DNA from: Bilamarchaeum sp050303335 | GTDB lineage: Archaea; Micrarchaeota; Micrarchaeia; Anstonellales; Bilamarchaeaceae | Assembly: GCA_050303335.1 (NCBI GenBank) | Contig: JBNLBN010000003.1 | Location: 1 to 55,514, forward strand | Length of the DNA: 55,514 bases | Direction of reading: 5' to 3' | In this document: in pieces, positions 42,157 through 50,561 of the stretch | Layout of the letters: each line of letters starts with the position of its first letter | Position numbering within the stretch: position 1 is the first letter of the stretch | Notes under the pieces: generated by a model | Told to the model about the DNA's origin: nothing | Database searches by the model: none | The model's input: only the letters and a program-made list of their open reading frames with translations | Made by a program: the position numbers and the translations under genes

Positions 42157-43623
42157 TCACCCTAGGAAGTTCCTTTTCCAGGCAGCCTGCTTGATCCCTT
42201 CGATCAGCTGCGTATGGTTTCCCTTCATGAAAAATTCAAGGTTCGATTCTACTACCTCGCCGTATTCTTCGTCTGGTTCATAATCCACCCATTCGATTAC
42301 TTTTGTTATCCCTTCCCTGACATGCTTTGGCATCTTTTCGATGTTATTCCTTGAAAGGTACCTGACAGATGCCTTCAGGTCCTCATCGATCTTGACATAA
42401 TGCTCGTGTAAGGCGTCGAATTCCTTTTCATTGAGCGCAGAGAGCCCGAGAAGCTCCGGAGTGATGCCTATCGAATAGAAGGAGGCGCAGAACTTGATTG
42501 CCCGCGGAAGCCTGACGCCGCTAAGGGATCTGGAATATCCGAACAGTCCGACGTGGAGCTTCCTGGCCCTCCTGTTTGGAACGAATGCGGAAATCCCGTT
42601 TATCAGGTCCGCGATCTCGATAATCTGCCTCTCGTACTCCTTTTTCATCTTGGTTACCAGTACCATTGCTCCCTTGTCGTCTATTTCCCTCGGTTTCCTG
42701 CGCCCGAGGTTGTTCAGGGTCTCTATTGCATTAGCAACTGTACGGAAGGAATGGTCATACTTGAATGAGGACTGTATGGAATATGTCTGGACCGATGGGT
42801 ATTCGTCAGTGCAGTTTGCAATGTTGTAGGGAGCAAAATTCCCCCTCATGGGCGAACTGCCAACCCCAAGTATCGGTAGAATGCTAATCCCGGTCTTTTC
42901 CTCGGTGGCATGGAGACGGGAGAGCGCAATCTTGGAAAGCAGGACCGCACTCACAGAGCCGTAGTTCAGTGCCGGGTCGCTCCTTGCGAGGAAGACCCTC
43001 TGGTATTCCAGGTTCTTGTCATCAATGTATTTTTCCACGATGGAACCGCAGTTCAGGAGCGAATCCATATCCTCAAAAAGCGGTATCACGTTGATTGATT
43101 CGGGCTGGAAATCCCCCACCCATTCCTTGATCGTGATCTTCTCCTTTCCGAGTACGCTTTCCTTCTGCCCGATAATTATCTTGTCATAGTAGCTCTTGAC
43201 ACGCTCAAGCTCGTTCTCATGGGTGGTCATGGGAATGATCACCTCGAATATCGGGGCCGTGTCAAAACCTGCTGCATGGGCAACGTCGTAGGCCCTCGGT
43301 ATGCTTGCAAGGGCTTCAAGGAGTATCTTGCCCTGGTCCTTCTCGACAGAAGGATTGGGGACACGGTAGGTGAGGTTGAAATCCTTCCCAAGCGGCTGCT
43401 TCGTGAAGAAGCGCGGGTATTTTGAGAGTAGCTTTTCCACCACCTGGTTGTCCACCGCCTTTCCTTCGCTGTCCCACATCTGCTCTGTGATTCCGAGCTG
43501 AGAGAACACGAAAAATGCCTCCTTCACCTCTGATTCGCCCTGCAGCATGCCCGAATCCGAAAAGAACGGGGTCGACACATTGTCGGGATGCTGGGTACTC
43601 ATACATCTGGGGATATTCCTCAT
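42157..43623 (-). CDS. ppcA: Phosphoenolpyruvate carboxylase, archaeal type
   Basis: 488 residues, the size of the short archaeal enzyme (bacterial ones are about 900). It begins IPRCMSTQHPDNVSTPFF, a typical archaeal PpcA start, and continues with EVIIPMTTHENE, FLARSDPALNYG, GVGSSPMRGNFAP and VQTYSIQSSFKYD. It carboxylates PEP to oxaloacetate with bicarbonate, feeding aspartate, pyrimidine and malate synthesis, and is fed by the enolase at 17988. It heads the leftward operon with PP2C and malic enzyme. A GAGGT site is present upstream of ATG 43623. Confidence 0.95.
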   Translation of the reverse strand: MRNIPRCMSTQHPDNVSTPFFSDSGMLQGESEVKEAFFVFSQLGITEQMWDSEGKAVDNQVVEKLLSKYPRFFTKQPLGKDFNLTYRVPNPSVEKDQGKILLEALASIPRAYDVAHAAGFDTAPIFEVIIPMTTHENELERVKSYYDKIIIGQKESVLGKEKITIKEWVGDFQPESINVIPLFEDMDSLLNCGSIVEKYIDDKNLEYQRVFLARSDPALNYGSVSAVLLSKIALSRLHATEEKTGISILPILGVGSSPMRGNFAPYNIANCTDEYPSVQTYSIQSSFKYDHSFRTVANAIETLNNLGRRKPREIDDKGAMVLVTKMKKEYERQIIEIADLINGISAFVPNRRARKLHVGLFGYSRSLSGVRLPRAIKFCASFYSIGITPELLGLSALNEKEFDALHEHYVKIDEDLKASVRYLSRNNIEKMPKHVREGITKVIEWVDYEPDEEYGEVVESNLEFFMKGNHTQLIEGIKQAAWKRNFLG

Positions 43624-43712
43624 AAATAGACCTCTGGAAGTAATAAGGAGGATAACAAATTAAAATCGGGAGTATGAGACTTCTTTAAATAATTTATTAT
43701 AAAGAAAAAATC

Positions 43713-44450
43713 ATGGAAAGTTTGAAAAAAGCATTCGGCAGTGTTTCCAAGCAGCCATTCCACTTCGTCTGGGGCTCGCTTCTCTATCTAGTTATGCTCA
43801 TCCTGCTGCTATTTGCAGGGCTGGGGATATTCCTTTTGTACTTCATGTTCCTCTCTATACTGGAGGTGGAACTTGATTTCACCTCGATTCCGACTATCGG
43901 GGTTGTCTCTTTGATAAGCGTATTCCTGATAATACTTTTCAACGGGATCAACGCCGCTCTTGCAATGACATATAATGAGGCATTATCCGGCAGGAGGATG
44001 AATCTCACCCGCTTCTATTCATACTCCCTTGACAAGGCTGCACATGCGCTCGAGATCGTGATAATCAGGGACGTCATATGGCTGCTCCTGGTGGGGCCGT
44101 TTATAGCATTGTACTTCTATGCCCTCTATGAATACCAATACCTGGATGTCCTCATAGCAGTCTATGGGGTTTTCGTGACGTTCGTGCTGCACATGCTCTT
44201 TACGCCGGCACAGCTGCTTTGCGGCGCATTCGACGCAGGGGTATTTGGATCACTGAGAAAATCATTCGAATTCCTGAAAAAGAAGCATGTATACTTCATC
44301 GGGCTTTACATACTGTTTGCTATCGTATGGCTGTTCAATTTTCTGCCGTTCATACAGATTGCGACGGTCTTCTTCCTTTATCCGATAGCATACAGCGCAA
44401 TGATAATCATGATCAAGGACACAGTAAAGATTGGAGATGAGGACAAATGA
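43713..44450 (+). CDS. Polytopic membrane protein, unknown function
   Basis: 245 residues with about six hydrophobic segments (SLLYLVMLILLLFAGLGIFL, TIGVVSLISVFLIILFNGI, DVIWLLLVGPFIALYFYALY, LIAVYGVFVTFVLHMLF, YFIGLYILFAIVWLFNFLPF, IATVFFLYPIAYSAMIIMI). Loops are short and a conserved-looking cytoplasmic stretch SLRKSFEFLKKKHVYFIG precedes segment five. This resembles uncharacterised archaeal membrane proteins of the DUF4013/DUF7847 kind, but I am not sure. No transport motif is seen. A TATA-like ttaaataatttatta lies at about 43684-43698. It overlaps the next small gene by four bases, so they are coupled. Confidence 0.65.
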   Translation: MESLKKAFGSVSKQPFHFVWGSLLYLVMLILLLFAGLGIFLLYFMFLSILEVELDFTSIPTIGVVSLISVFLIILFNGINAALAMTYNEALSGRRMNLTRFYSYSLDKAAHALEIVIIRDVIWLLLVGPFIALYFYALYEYQYLDVLIAVYGVFVTFVLHMLFTPAQLLCGAFDAGVFGSLRKSFEFLKKKHVYFIGLYILFAIVWLFNFLPFIQIATVFFLYPIAYSAMIIMIKDTVKIGDEDK

Positions 44451-44749
44451 TCAGGGTATATGAATGCATAAAGAAAGGGGAGATGCTGAAGATCCTGGAG
44501 GCGGATCCTTATGCAGAGGACAGCTTTGCAAGGGTCGGCTACACGCTCAAGGACGGAGCGGTGCTCGACGAGGAGAAGGGCAAGACATACCTCTACATTT
44601 CAGCATCTGAGGACTTCATAAAGAAGGCCGATGAGAGGCTCAAGGATGTGGCTGGTCCGGTCCCCAAGGATATGGAAGAAAGGATCGGGAAGAAGATAAA
44701 GGACGAGGAAAGCGAGGCTGAATCAGGTTTCGGGTCGCTTTTCGGATAG
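44447..44749 (+). CDS. Small hypothetical acidic protein, 100 residues
   Basis: Not recognised. A small cytoplasmic protein beginning MIRVYECIKKGEMLKILEAD, with alternating strands (YTLKDGAVLDEEKGKTYLYI) and two helices (SEDFIKKADERLKDV, EERIGKKIKDEES), and ending in an unstructured tail GFGSLFG. The alternation suggests a small alpha/beta fold. Its ATG overlaps the preceding membrane protein stop by four bases, so it probably works with it, perhaps on its cytoplasmic side. The gene for a DNA-binding protein follows with its own TATA box. Confidence 0.6.
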   Translation: MIRVYECIKKGEMLKILEADPYAEDSFARVGYTLKDGAVLDEEKGKTYLYISASEDFIKKADERLKDVAGPVPKDMEERIGKKIKDEESEAESGFGSLFG

Positions 44750-44760
44750 ATATTTATTTT
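44749..44760 (+). promoter_or_regulatory. TATA box for the winged-helix gene at 44781
   Basis: gatatttatttt is centred about 27 bases before ATG 44781 and overlaps the previous stop codon. It selects the ATG over the in-frame TTG at 44778. Confidence 0.5.
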
Positions 44761-44780
44761 TTGCATACTTTCTCTAATTG

Positions 44781-45269
44781 ATGGCCATAACCTCCAGGGG
44801 AGTCCCCTCGTCAGAATCATTGTACCTTCCAAGGCACGACAGCGACGAGCTCCGCAGCTTCCAGGACAAGAACGAGAACATAACCAGGAACACCTGGGCT
44901 CTGGAGGAAGTGGTGAATTTCGTATTTTCGAAAAAATACCAGCCTAAATACTACGAGATCGCGCTGGGCTTTCTGAAGCTATTAACTGAAAAAACGAAAC
45001 TAAGCGGCGACCAGACTGCTGAATTCGTCAAGAACAATGGAATCTCGAAGGCGACATTCTATAACCGCGTGATTCCCAGGCTGAAAAGGATCGGAATGAT
45101 AAAGGTCGAGCGCGAAACTATAGTTAACGTGGAATCCAAAAGGAAGTTCAGGCCGATGAACATCTCCCTCAGCAAGACTTTCGGTAATTACCTTATGAAA
45201 ATTGGCGACTCATGGCTCGCTATAGTAGATGATTCTAGAAGCAGGGCTGAGAAGCAGACTACTCTTTAA
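44781..45269 (+). CDS. Winged-helix DNA-binding protein
   Basis: 162 residues. A polar N-terminal arm (SRGVPSSESLYLPRHDSDEL) precedes a helical segment and a winged-helix-like domain around residues 75-125: EFVKNNGISKATFYNRVIPR has the turn and recognition helix, then LKRIGMIKVERETIV forms the wing. The C-terminus (SKTFGNYLMKIGDSWLAIVDD) may mediate dimerisation. The target is unknown; the neighbouring lipoprotein or membrane protein genes are candidates. The start fits a leaderless mRNA. It overlaps the opposing lipoprotein gene by 11 bases. Confidence 0.75.
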   Translation: MAITSRGVPSSESLYLPRHDSDELRSFQDKNENITRNTWALEEVVNFVFSKKYQPKYYEIALGFLKLLTEKTKLSGDQTAEFVKNNGISKATFYNRVIPRLKRIGMIKVERETIVNVESKRKFRPMNISLSKTFGNYLMKIGDSWLAIVDDSRSRAEKQTTL

Positions 45270-45846
45270 GATTGATTTCTTTAGGCTCCCTTCTCTCCAG
45301 TACTATTTCGCCATTGACATTCATAACTTTTGAAGTGACATTTCCGGTGAGATAATCTGAGCCGAAACCCATGTATTGGAGTCCGAACTCGACGCCGTCC
45401 TCGGTAATGGCAGTTACCTTGCCATATGGGTCTACGTAAGAATCCAATGCAATTTTTGAAGTGCGGACACTTAGGACTTGGTAGGACCAGTCAGGGCAGC
45501 CGTCCGGGAATTCGATCCGCAGGTCCGGATGCTGAAGATAAAATTTCACTGTCGTACCGCCAAAATCCAGGGATTCGTTGGTGTGGTAGCCGCTTGACAT
45601 CCCGTCAATCGTAAGTGCGACTAATCCATCCACATCTCCATAATAAGTGTAAGTGTTTTTCCTGCCGTTGTCAATGAATGAAAAAGACAGGGAGTCTCCG
45701 ATTATCATATGGCAATTCTCAGGCCGGCTCTTTCGAGCAGCATGTTCGACCTCGCCAGGCTCCGGAATATCGAGCAGCGGGGGCTTTGCTGCCGGGGCTT
45801 TGGAACATCCCAGCGCGACAAGCCCTGCAATTGCAAGCCGCTTCAT
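45259..45846 (-). CDS. Putative lipoprotein, 195 residues
   Basis: MKRLAIAGLVALGCSKAPAA is a lipoprotein signal with lipobox ALGC; the mature protein would start at Cys14. After a Pro/Ala linker the domain is beta-rich (NTYTYYGDVDGLVALTIDG, TTVKFYLQHPDLRIEF) with two further Cys that may pair (CHMIIGD, CPDWSYQ). No known domain is recognised. Its ATG overlaps by four bases the stop of the coiled-coil protein gene, so an exported lipoprotein and a cytoplasmic coiled-coil protein are co-expressed. It overlaps the winged-helix gene by 11 bases at the 3' end. Confidence 0.75.
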   Translation of the reverse strand: MKRLAIAGLVALGCSKAPAAKPPLLDIPEPGEVEHAARKSRPENCHMIIGDSLSFSFIDNGRKNTYTYYGDVDGLVALTIDGMSSGYHTNESLDFGGTTVKFYLQHPDLRIEFPDGCPDWSYQVLSVRTSKIALDSYVDPYGKVTAITEDGVEFGLQYMGFGSDYLTGNVTSKVMNVNGEIVLERREPKEINLKE

Positions 45847-47654
45847 TTCTTCTTACCCGGCTTTTTCCTCTGTTTCTTCCTCGGCTTCGCCTTGGATGCC
45901 TTCCTCTGGCTAGTCTTTTCCTCAACTACCTCTTTTGCCTTGGACATCCTTGACTTGACCTTGGAAAGCACCCGGTCATAATCGTCTCCGGAACCATCCT
46001 GGAGTTTTCGCATCATTTCCTTGCTCTCCTTGAGGAGTGCGGCGATCCTTTCCTTGGATTCTGCAATCCTGAGGTCGATATCCTTCTCCCGCTCAGCAGC
46101 ATCATCAAGGCCCTTTTCATGCTGAGCTGAAAGCTTTTCAAGTTCTGCAATGTATTTCTGCAGATAGAGCGATTCTGCCGATTCCTTGAGTTCAGCAATA
46201 TCAGCATCGCTCTCTTCTACATAATTCTCTATGTCCACAATCTTGGACTCGTAATCATTGATGTATTCTGAGACCCACTGCTCGACCTTCTCGATTCCTT
46301 CGAGTTCCTCTTCGAGTGAATCAAGCTCCTCACCGTGTGAAGCGACCGTGTCCTTGACAGATTCCTTGAGTTCCTCAATTTCAGACCTCTTCTCCTGCAC
46401 CTGGTCAAGGTCCTTTGAAAGGTCCTTGATAGTTGAATTGAGGTCGTTCATCTGCCTTCTTGCCTCATCAAGAGTCTCTGTTATCTTTGCTGACTGGTCC
46501 TCGAGTGCGAGGCTTGTTGATTCCAGATCCTCAACCTTTGAGGACTGATCTTCGATAAGCGTCTTCAGCTGGCTGATCTTCTCGTGGACGTCTCCCTTTG
46601 ATCTTTCTATGTTAGCAAGGAAGGTCTCCGCCTTGTCCCTCGTCCTTGTAAGCGCTTGTCCTGTCTCGTCCTTCAGTTCATCCAGCCTGTCCTGTATCTT
46701 CTCGACCTCGTCGATCTTGTCCGGAAGCTCCAGAACATGCTCCTTGAGTTCGGTTATCCTCTTCTGCCTCTGGATGATCTTTTCGGTGATTGCAACTATG
46801 TCTGCCTGCAGCTTTCCTTCGATCTGGGCAAGGTCCTCGTCCATGAGGTTCTCCTTATCCTTCGTGAGCTGGGCAATCTGCTTCTTTTCCCTGTTGATCT
46901 CGTCCATGTAGGATGAAACGAGCCTCTGCATGTCGGAATTCCTCAAAGAACGCCTCGGTTTTTCCTCAGGTTCCATGTGTACCGGCTCATCTTCAACAAG
47001 GTCGACTGGCTCGTGATCCTGGTCAATGCTCTCATCCTCTTCTGGTAGAGTTGGGGGGTTCTTTGGTGAATATTCATCCTCGAACTTGCCCAGTATCTTT
47101 GATTTAACGTCATCTGATGATCTTTTCTTCTCAAGATACCTGTTGAGAAGCTCTTCCGGCTCTTCTGGAGCCTCTGCTTCCTCAGGCTCTTCAGGAACGT
47201 CTGTCATTGCTGATTCTTCCTTGACATCATCATCCTTATCGTCATCAGGGATATCAGCATCCGGAAGTGCAAAAAGGTTGTCTTCTGGAATCTCCTCTTC
47301 TGCCTCAACCTCGGGTCCTACGGGCTCCTCTTGTTTCGGGAATTCCTGATCTTCTTCAAGAGGCACTTCGTTAGAGAATTCTACGGACTTCTTTGGTTCC
47401 TCGTAGGGGACCTCCTCGTATGTCTCATAATGAGGCTCTATCTCTTCTTCCTCAGATTCCCCTTTCCAAATGATGAACGTCCCGCGGATTCCATATTCTA
47501 CTTCTATGTATCCCTCGTCTTCAAGGACTGTCACCCATTTGTCAAGATTCTTCTTGTCAATATTACAAATATCCTTAAGCTCATTCAGCGGAATCTTCTT
47601 CCTGTCTGCTATTGTGCGAATAAGATGGTCAACATCAGTACTTATTTCTGTCAA
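45843..47654 (-). CDS. Winged-helix / acidic linker / long coiled-coil protein
   Basis: 603 residues from a TTG start. Residues 1-65 form a winged-helix-like domain (HLIRTIADRKKIPLNELKDI, then KWVTVLEDEGYIEVEYGIRG). About 180 residues of strongly acidic, Pro/Glu/Asp-rich linker follow. From about residue 255 to 570 there is an almost unbroken coiled coil (KQIAQLTKDKENLMDEDLAQ, QMNDLNSTIKDLSKDLDQVQ). The last 40 residues are highly basic (KASKAKPRKKQRKKPGKKK). The layout suggests a DNA- or RNA-binding structural protein, with SMC-like or nucleoid-bridging behaviour as a guess. TTG 47654 is chosen because GGAGGGTGAGG precedes it by a few bases; the frame is open further upstream but no better start is seen. 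Confidence 0.7.
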   Translation of the reverse strand: MTEISTDVDHLIRTIADRKKIPLNELKDICNIDKKNLDKWVTVLEDEGYIEVEYGIRGTFIIWKGESEEEEIEPHYETYEEVPYEEPKKSVEFSNEVPLEEDQEFPKQEEPVGPEVEAEEEIPEDNLFALPDADIPDDDKDDDVKEESAMTDVPEEPEEAEAPEEPEELLNRYLEKKRSSDDVKSKILGKFEDEYSPKNPPTLPEEDESIDQDHEPVDLVEDEPVHMEPEEKPRRSLRNSDMQRLVSSYMDEINREKKQIAQLTKDKENLMDEDLAQIEGKLQADIVAITEKIIQRQKRITELKEHVLELPDKIDEVEKIQDRLDELKDETGQALTRTRDKAETFLANIERSKGDVHEKISQLKTLIEDQSSKVEDLESTSLALEDQSAKITETLDEARRQMNDLNSTIKDLSKDLDQVQEKRSEIEELKESVKDTVASHGEELDSLEEELEGIEKVEQWVSEYINDYESKIVDIENYVEESDADIAELKESAESLYLQKYIAELEKLSAQHEKGLDDAAEREKDIDLRIAESKERIAALLKESKEMMRKLQDGSGDDYDRVLSKVKSRMSKAKEVVEEKTSQRKASKAKPRKKQRKKPGKKK

Positions 47655-47752
47655 TTCCTCACCCTCCCGATAATATATTTTATGATAGGATAAGTTTTTA
47701 AATATATGACCACAAGATAACACAAAAAACAATAATTAAAAAGAAGGTAAAA

Positions 47753-48268
47753 TTACTCTACTACAGTCGAATATTTGCCTGAAATCTTCTTCCTGGCCCT
47801 TATGAAAGCGGTTTTCACATGGTCGACATTCGATTTGTAGGTGTGCACAGTAAAGAGCACTGTTCCGACATTCAGCCGGGCTGCCCTGTCTGTCGGCCTT
47901 CCGAATGACCTCCTCATACCCTTCTGGAGACGGTCGGCACCTGCACCGGAAATCATCTTGTTCTCCCTTATGACATGATGGGGGAATACCCTCAGCACTA
48001 TATAGTATGTGCCTGCCATCTTCGTTTCGAGATATTTGTTTACTGACTGCCTCGCACTTTCGATCGCGTTGTCCCTGAGTATTATTGGAACTTCGCTTGT
48101 AAGGTGCATCACAGTATCGAAATCGTCCTTGAGCACTCCCATCCTGAACTGATGAAGGTCTGCATGCGGCATTGCCTTGATGTAAGACTTTCTGGGCTTA
48201 CTCCTTGAGTACCTCGTCCATGCGACTTTGTCTGCATCTCTGATTGATCTACCAGGTCTAATAGCCAT
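47753..48268 (-). CDS. rpl10e: Ribosomal protein uL16 (archaeal L10e)
   Basis: 171 residues, normal for archaeal L10e. Signatures: RPGRSIRDADKVAWTRYSRS, MPHADLHQFRMG, ENKMISGAGADRLQKGMRRSFG and RLNVGTVLFTVHTY. The protein sits near the A-site tRNA in the large subunit. ATG 48268 is chosen because a GGTGAT ribosome site lies five bases upstream; the frame opens slightly earlier. It lies between a coiled-coil protein gene and the MATE gene on the same strand, not in a ribosomal protein cluster. Confidence 0.97.
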   Translation of the reverse strand: MAIRPGRSIRDADKVAWTRYSRSKPRKSYIKAMPHADLHQFRMGVLKDDFDTVMHLTSEVPIILRDNAIESARQSVNKYLETKMAGTYYIVLRVFPHHVIRENKMISGAGADRLQKGMRRSFGRPTDRAARLNVGTVLFTVHTYKSNVDHVKTAFIRARKKISGKYSTVVE

Positions 48269-48312
48269 TAAAATCACCGATAATAAGTCTACTTATCTTG
48301 GGTCGAGGGGTT

Positions 48313-49629
48313 TTAAAGAGTTTCTGTAACACGCCTGGCAAGGTAAACTGCAATCACCATCATCAGAACGTTTGCCACAACGATGCCGTAGAATATCCCC
48401 TCCAGGCCGAAAAAGGATGATCCGAGGTAGGCAAGGGGGATTGCTAATACGAAGAGCCTGAGGAATACCAGGAGGGTGGAATAAAGGGGCCGGTGAAGTG
48501 CATTGAATGATGAGGATATGGTAAGGACCACGCCGTAGAAGCCATAGCTTATTGGAACTGTGGTGATGAATGCTATGATCGTTTTGACTACATCCGGATC
48601 GCTGTTGAATATGGAGGCAAGCGGTTCGGCGATAATCTGGAGGATGATGAATACGGCTGCCCCGTATACCAGGGATGCGTTTCGCACGAATTCCAGGGCT
48701 TTGATGATCCTTTTCCGGTTCCTTGCCCCGTAATTCTGCCCCACAAAGGGAGTGATCACTATTGCAAGCGCGAATATGCCTGTCAGGGTCAGCGATTCTA
48801 TTCTCGTTCCGACGCCGAACCCTGCAACAGCATCCGGCCCGTAATCTGAGACCATCCGCACGAGGATTCCGGAAGAAAGGGGGATCAGGAGATTTGTTGC
48901 AGCAGCCGGAAGCCCGATATAAAGGATTTCCCGCCACGATTGCAGGGTGGCTGTCGGGATTATTATCATCTTTTCCCTTGAAACCAGGATCCAGCTTGCA
49001 AAAACGAACATGAGCATCCATGAGATTACCGATGAGAGCGCCGCTCCGAAGAGCCTGAGCTCCGGGAATGGTCCGATACCGAATATCATCAGCGGCGAAA
49101 GGATAACGTTTGCCATTCCTGATATTACCATGATAAGGCTCGGGGTCTTGGTGTCCCCGGTTGCCCGGATAGCGCTGTTTGCCACCATCGGAAGGACCAG
49201 GAACATGATTCCCAGGTAGAAGACAGACATGTACTGCGAAATCATGGGGATAAGATCAGGAGTTGCTCCCAGGAGGCTGAATACTTCGTCAATGGTGAAA
49301 TAGCCCAGTATGGAAAAAAAGAAGACCATTAGGAAAACCAGCAAAAGGCCGTTCGATACCAGGTTCTGGACCTTTCCGTGATTTCCCTCGCCTATTGCCT
49401 TTGATGTCACTGATGAGAGGCCGATTCCTATTCCCATGGAGAGGCTCGTGATGATGAATACCACCGGAAATGTGAATCCCATTGCTGCAAGTTCTGCCGG
49501 GCCAAGCTGGCCGACATAAAAGGTATCCACGAGGTTGAAGAGCATGACCGATACAACCCCCACAAGCATGGGAGCTGCCATTGCGATCATTGTCCTGGGT
49601 ACATCTCCCTCGATTAGATTGTTCTTCAT
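48313..49629 (-). CDS. MATE-family multidrug/toxin efflux transporter
   Basis: 438 residues with twelve hydrophobic segments in two similar halves. MATE signatures: NLIEGDVPRTMIAMAAPMLV at the start, FNLVDTFYVGQLGPAELAAM in helix 1-2, and ANSAIRATGDTKTP in the first half. The second half has the counterpart GVGTRIESLTLTGIFALAI and ITPFVGQNYGARNRKR. MATE proteins exchange Na+ or H+ for drugs or flavin-like organic cations. A 180-base structured element with terminal stem 49653-49832 lies directly upstream, so a long mRNA leader is possible. A TATA-like ttatttttt also sits about 20 bases upstream of the ATG (minus strand), which could give a short mRNA. Confidence 0.93.
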   Translation of the reverse strand: MKNNLIEGDVPRTMIAMAAPMLVGVVSVMLFNLVDTFYVGQLGPAELAAMGFTFPVVFIITSLSMGIGIGLSSVTSKAIGEGNHGKVQNLVSNGLLLVFLMVFFFSILGYFTIDEVFSLLGATPDLIPMISQYMSVFYLGIMFLVLPMVANSAIRATGDTKTPSLIMVISGMANVILSPLMIFGIGPFPELRLFGAALSSVISWMLMFVFASWILVSREKMIIIPTATLQSWREILYIGLPAAATNLLIPLSSGILVRMVSDYGPDAVAGFGVGTRIESLTLTGIFALAIVITPFVGQNYGARNRKRIIKALEFVRNASLVYGAAVFIILQIIAEPLASIFNSDPDVVKTIIAFITTVPISYGFYGVVLTISSSFNALHRPLYSTLLVFLRLFVLAIPLAYLGSSFFGLEGIFYGIVVANVLMMVIAVYLARRVTETL

Positions 49630-49652
49630 CCTATCAATCCTGAAAAAATAAC

Positions 49653-49832
49653 GCCGAGAGCAGGAATTTCAGCTTGCTGAAAAATTCAGCCGAAGCTTTT
49701 GAACCTGCAATCCCAAAGGGAGTGCTTTGCAAGTAAGTTTTGGTTAGGCTTTTACCAAAAGCTTAATTCGAGAGCACCGCACTACCGGATTTCACTGGGT
49801 TCCCGAAGGAGACGCATTTATGCGATCTCGGC
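49653..49832 (-). ncRNA. Structured RNA candidate or 5' leader upstream of the MATE gene (strand tentative)
   Basis: The 244-base gap 49630-49873 is not simple spacer. Its ends pair: GCCGAGA (49653-49659) with TCTCGGC (49826-49832), seven bases perfectly. Inside are further hairpins: TTTCAGC with GCTGAAA (49667-49682), TGCAATCCC with GGGAGTGC plus TTTGCA (about 49705-49731), TTTTGGT with ACCAAAA (49738-49760), and CGCAT with ATGCG (49813-49824). On the minus strand the element is followed by a T-run (complement of 49643-49648) and preceded by an A/T-rich promoter-like stretch near 49850. It is not a tRNA. A leader regulating the MATE gene or a free small RNA are both open. Confidence 0.5.
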
Positions 49833-49873
49833 ATTAGGAAAGTAATATTAATTCTAATTGAATTTTAATTGTT

Positions 49874-50518
49874 ATGATCATCCTCAACCTTAAGGCATAC
49901 CAGGAAAGCTTCGACAACGCATTGCTTTTCTGCCAGTATGCCAGCGAAGTATCATCTGAGAGCGGCGTCAGGATAATCGTATGCCCTCCTGCTGCATACC
50001 TCCATGAGGCTGCAGAAATCCATTCAGATGTATTTTCCCAGCATGCCGACCCGAACGATGCCGGGGCGTTCACAGGATCTGTTCCTGCATCCATGCTGAA
50101 ATCCGCCGGATTAAAGGGATCCCTGGTGAACCATTCTGAAAAGAGGGTTGAAAAGATCAAGGATACTGTGGAATCGCTCCACAGGAACGGGCTAGAATCA
50201 ATCGTCTGTGCCGCTACCACGAAGGAGGCTGCAGAGTATGCCGATTATTCCCCTGCAATGATCGCGGTAGAGCCTCCTGAACTCATCGGATCGGGGGTAA
50301 GCGTATCAACAGCCAATCCTGACATCGTGGTGAATTCGATACGCGCGGTAAAAGAGATAAATCACAATATTATTGTGCTCTGCGGGGCGGGGATCAGCAG
50401 CAGGCAAGATGTCAAGAAGTCGATTGAGCTTGGTTCCGAAGGGGTGCTTCTTGCAAGCGCATTCGTGAAGGCGCGCAATCCCAAGGAGTTCCTTGAAGAG
50501 CTTGCGGCGGAATTTTAG
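49874..50518 (+). CDS. tpiA: Triosephosphate isomerase, archaeal short type
   Basis: 214 residues, shorter than bacterial TIM (about 250), as usual in archaea. Catalytic residues are present: Lys in MIILNLKAYQES, His in GSLVNHSEKRV and Glu in IAVEPPELIGSG. The phosphate-binding loops GAGISSRQD and GVLLASAFV are also present. It interconverts dihydroxyacetone phosphate and glyceraldehyde 3-phosphate. Together with the enolase it shows that the lower sugar pathway is present. It is followed after 43 bases by tRNA-Gly(TCC), which has a TATA box of its own. No gene precedes it on this strand for more than 4 kb. Confidence 0.95.
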   Translation: MIILNLKAYQESFDNALLFCQYASEVSSESGVRIIVCPPAAYLHEAAEIHSDVFSQHADPNDAGAFTGSVPASMLKSAGLKGSLVNHSEKRVEKIKDTVESLHRNGLESIVCAATTKEAAEYADYSPAMIAVEPPELIGSGVSVSTANPDIVVNSIRAVKEINHNIIVLCGAGISSRQDVKKSIELGSEGVLLASAFVKARNPKEFLEELAAEF

Positions 50519-50524
50519 CGAGTC

Positions 50525-50535
50525 TATTATAAACC
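50525..50535 (+). promoter_or_regulatory. TATA box for the tRNA-Gly pair
   Basis: tattataaacc lies about 33 bases before the first base of tRNA-Gly(TCC). As no clear box precedes the second tRNA, both tRNAs and possibly the CAX gene may share this promoter. Confidence 0.5.
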
Positions 50536-50561
50536 TTTTCAAGAATAGAATTTGATACTTT

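Noticed and set aside
49653..49832. Structured gap as a tRNA with introns
   Set aside because: The ends pair like an acceptor stem, but neither strand has a T-arm (GG-TTCRA-type) or a D-arm in the right place.
49653..49832. Structured gap as RNase P RNA or SRP RNA
   Set aside because: The conserved RNase P core strings and the SRP helix 8 GNRA/AGCAG motif were not found on either strand.
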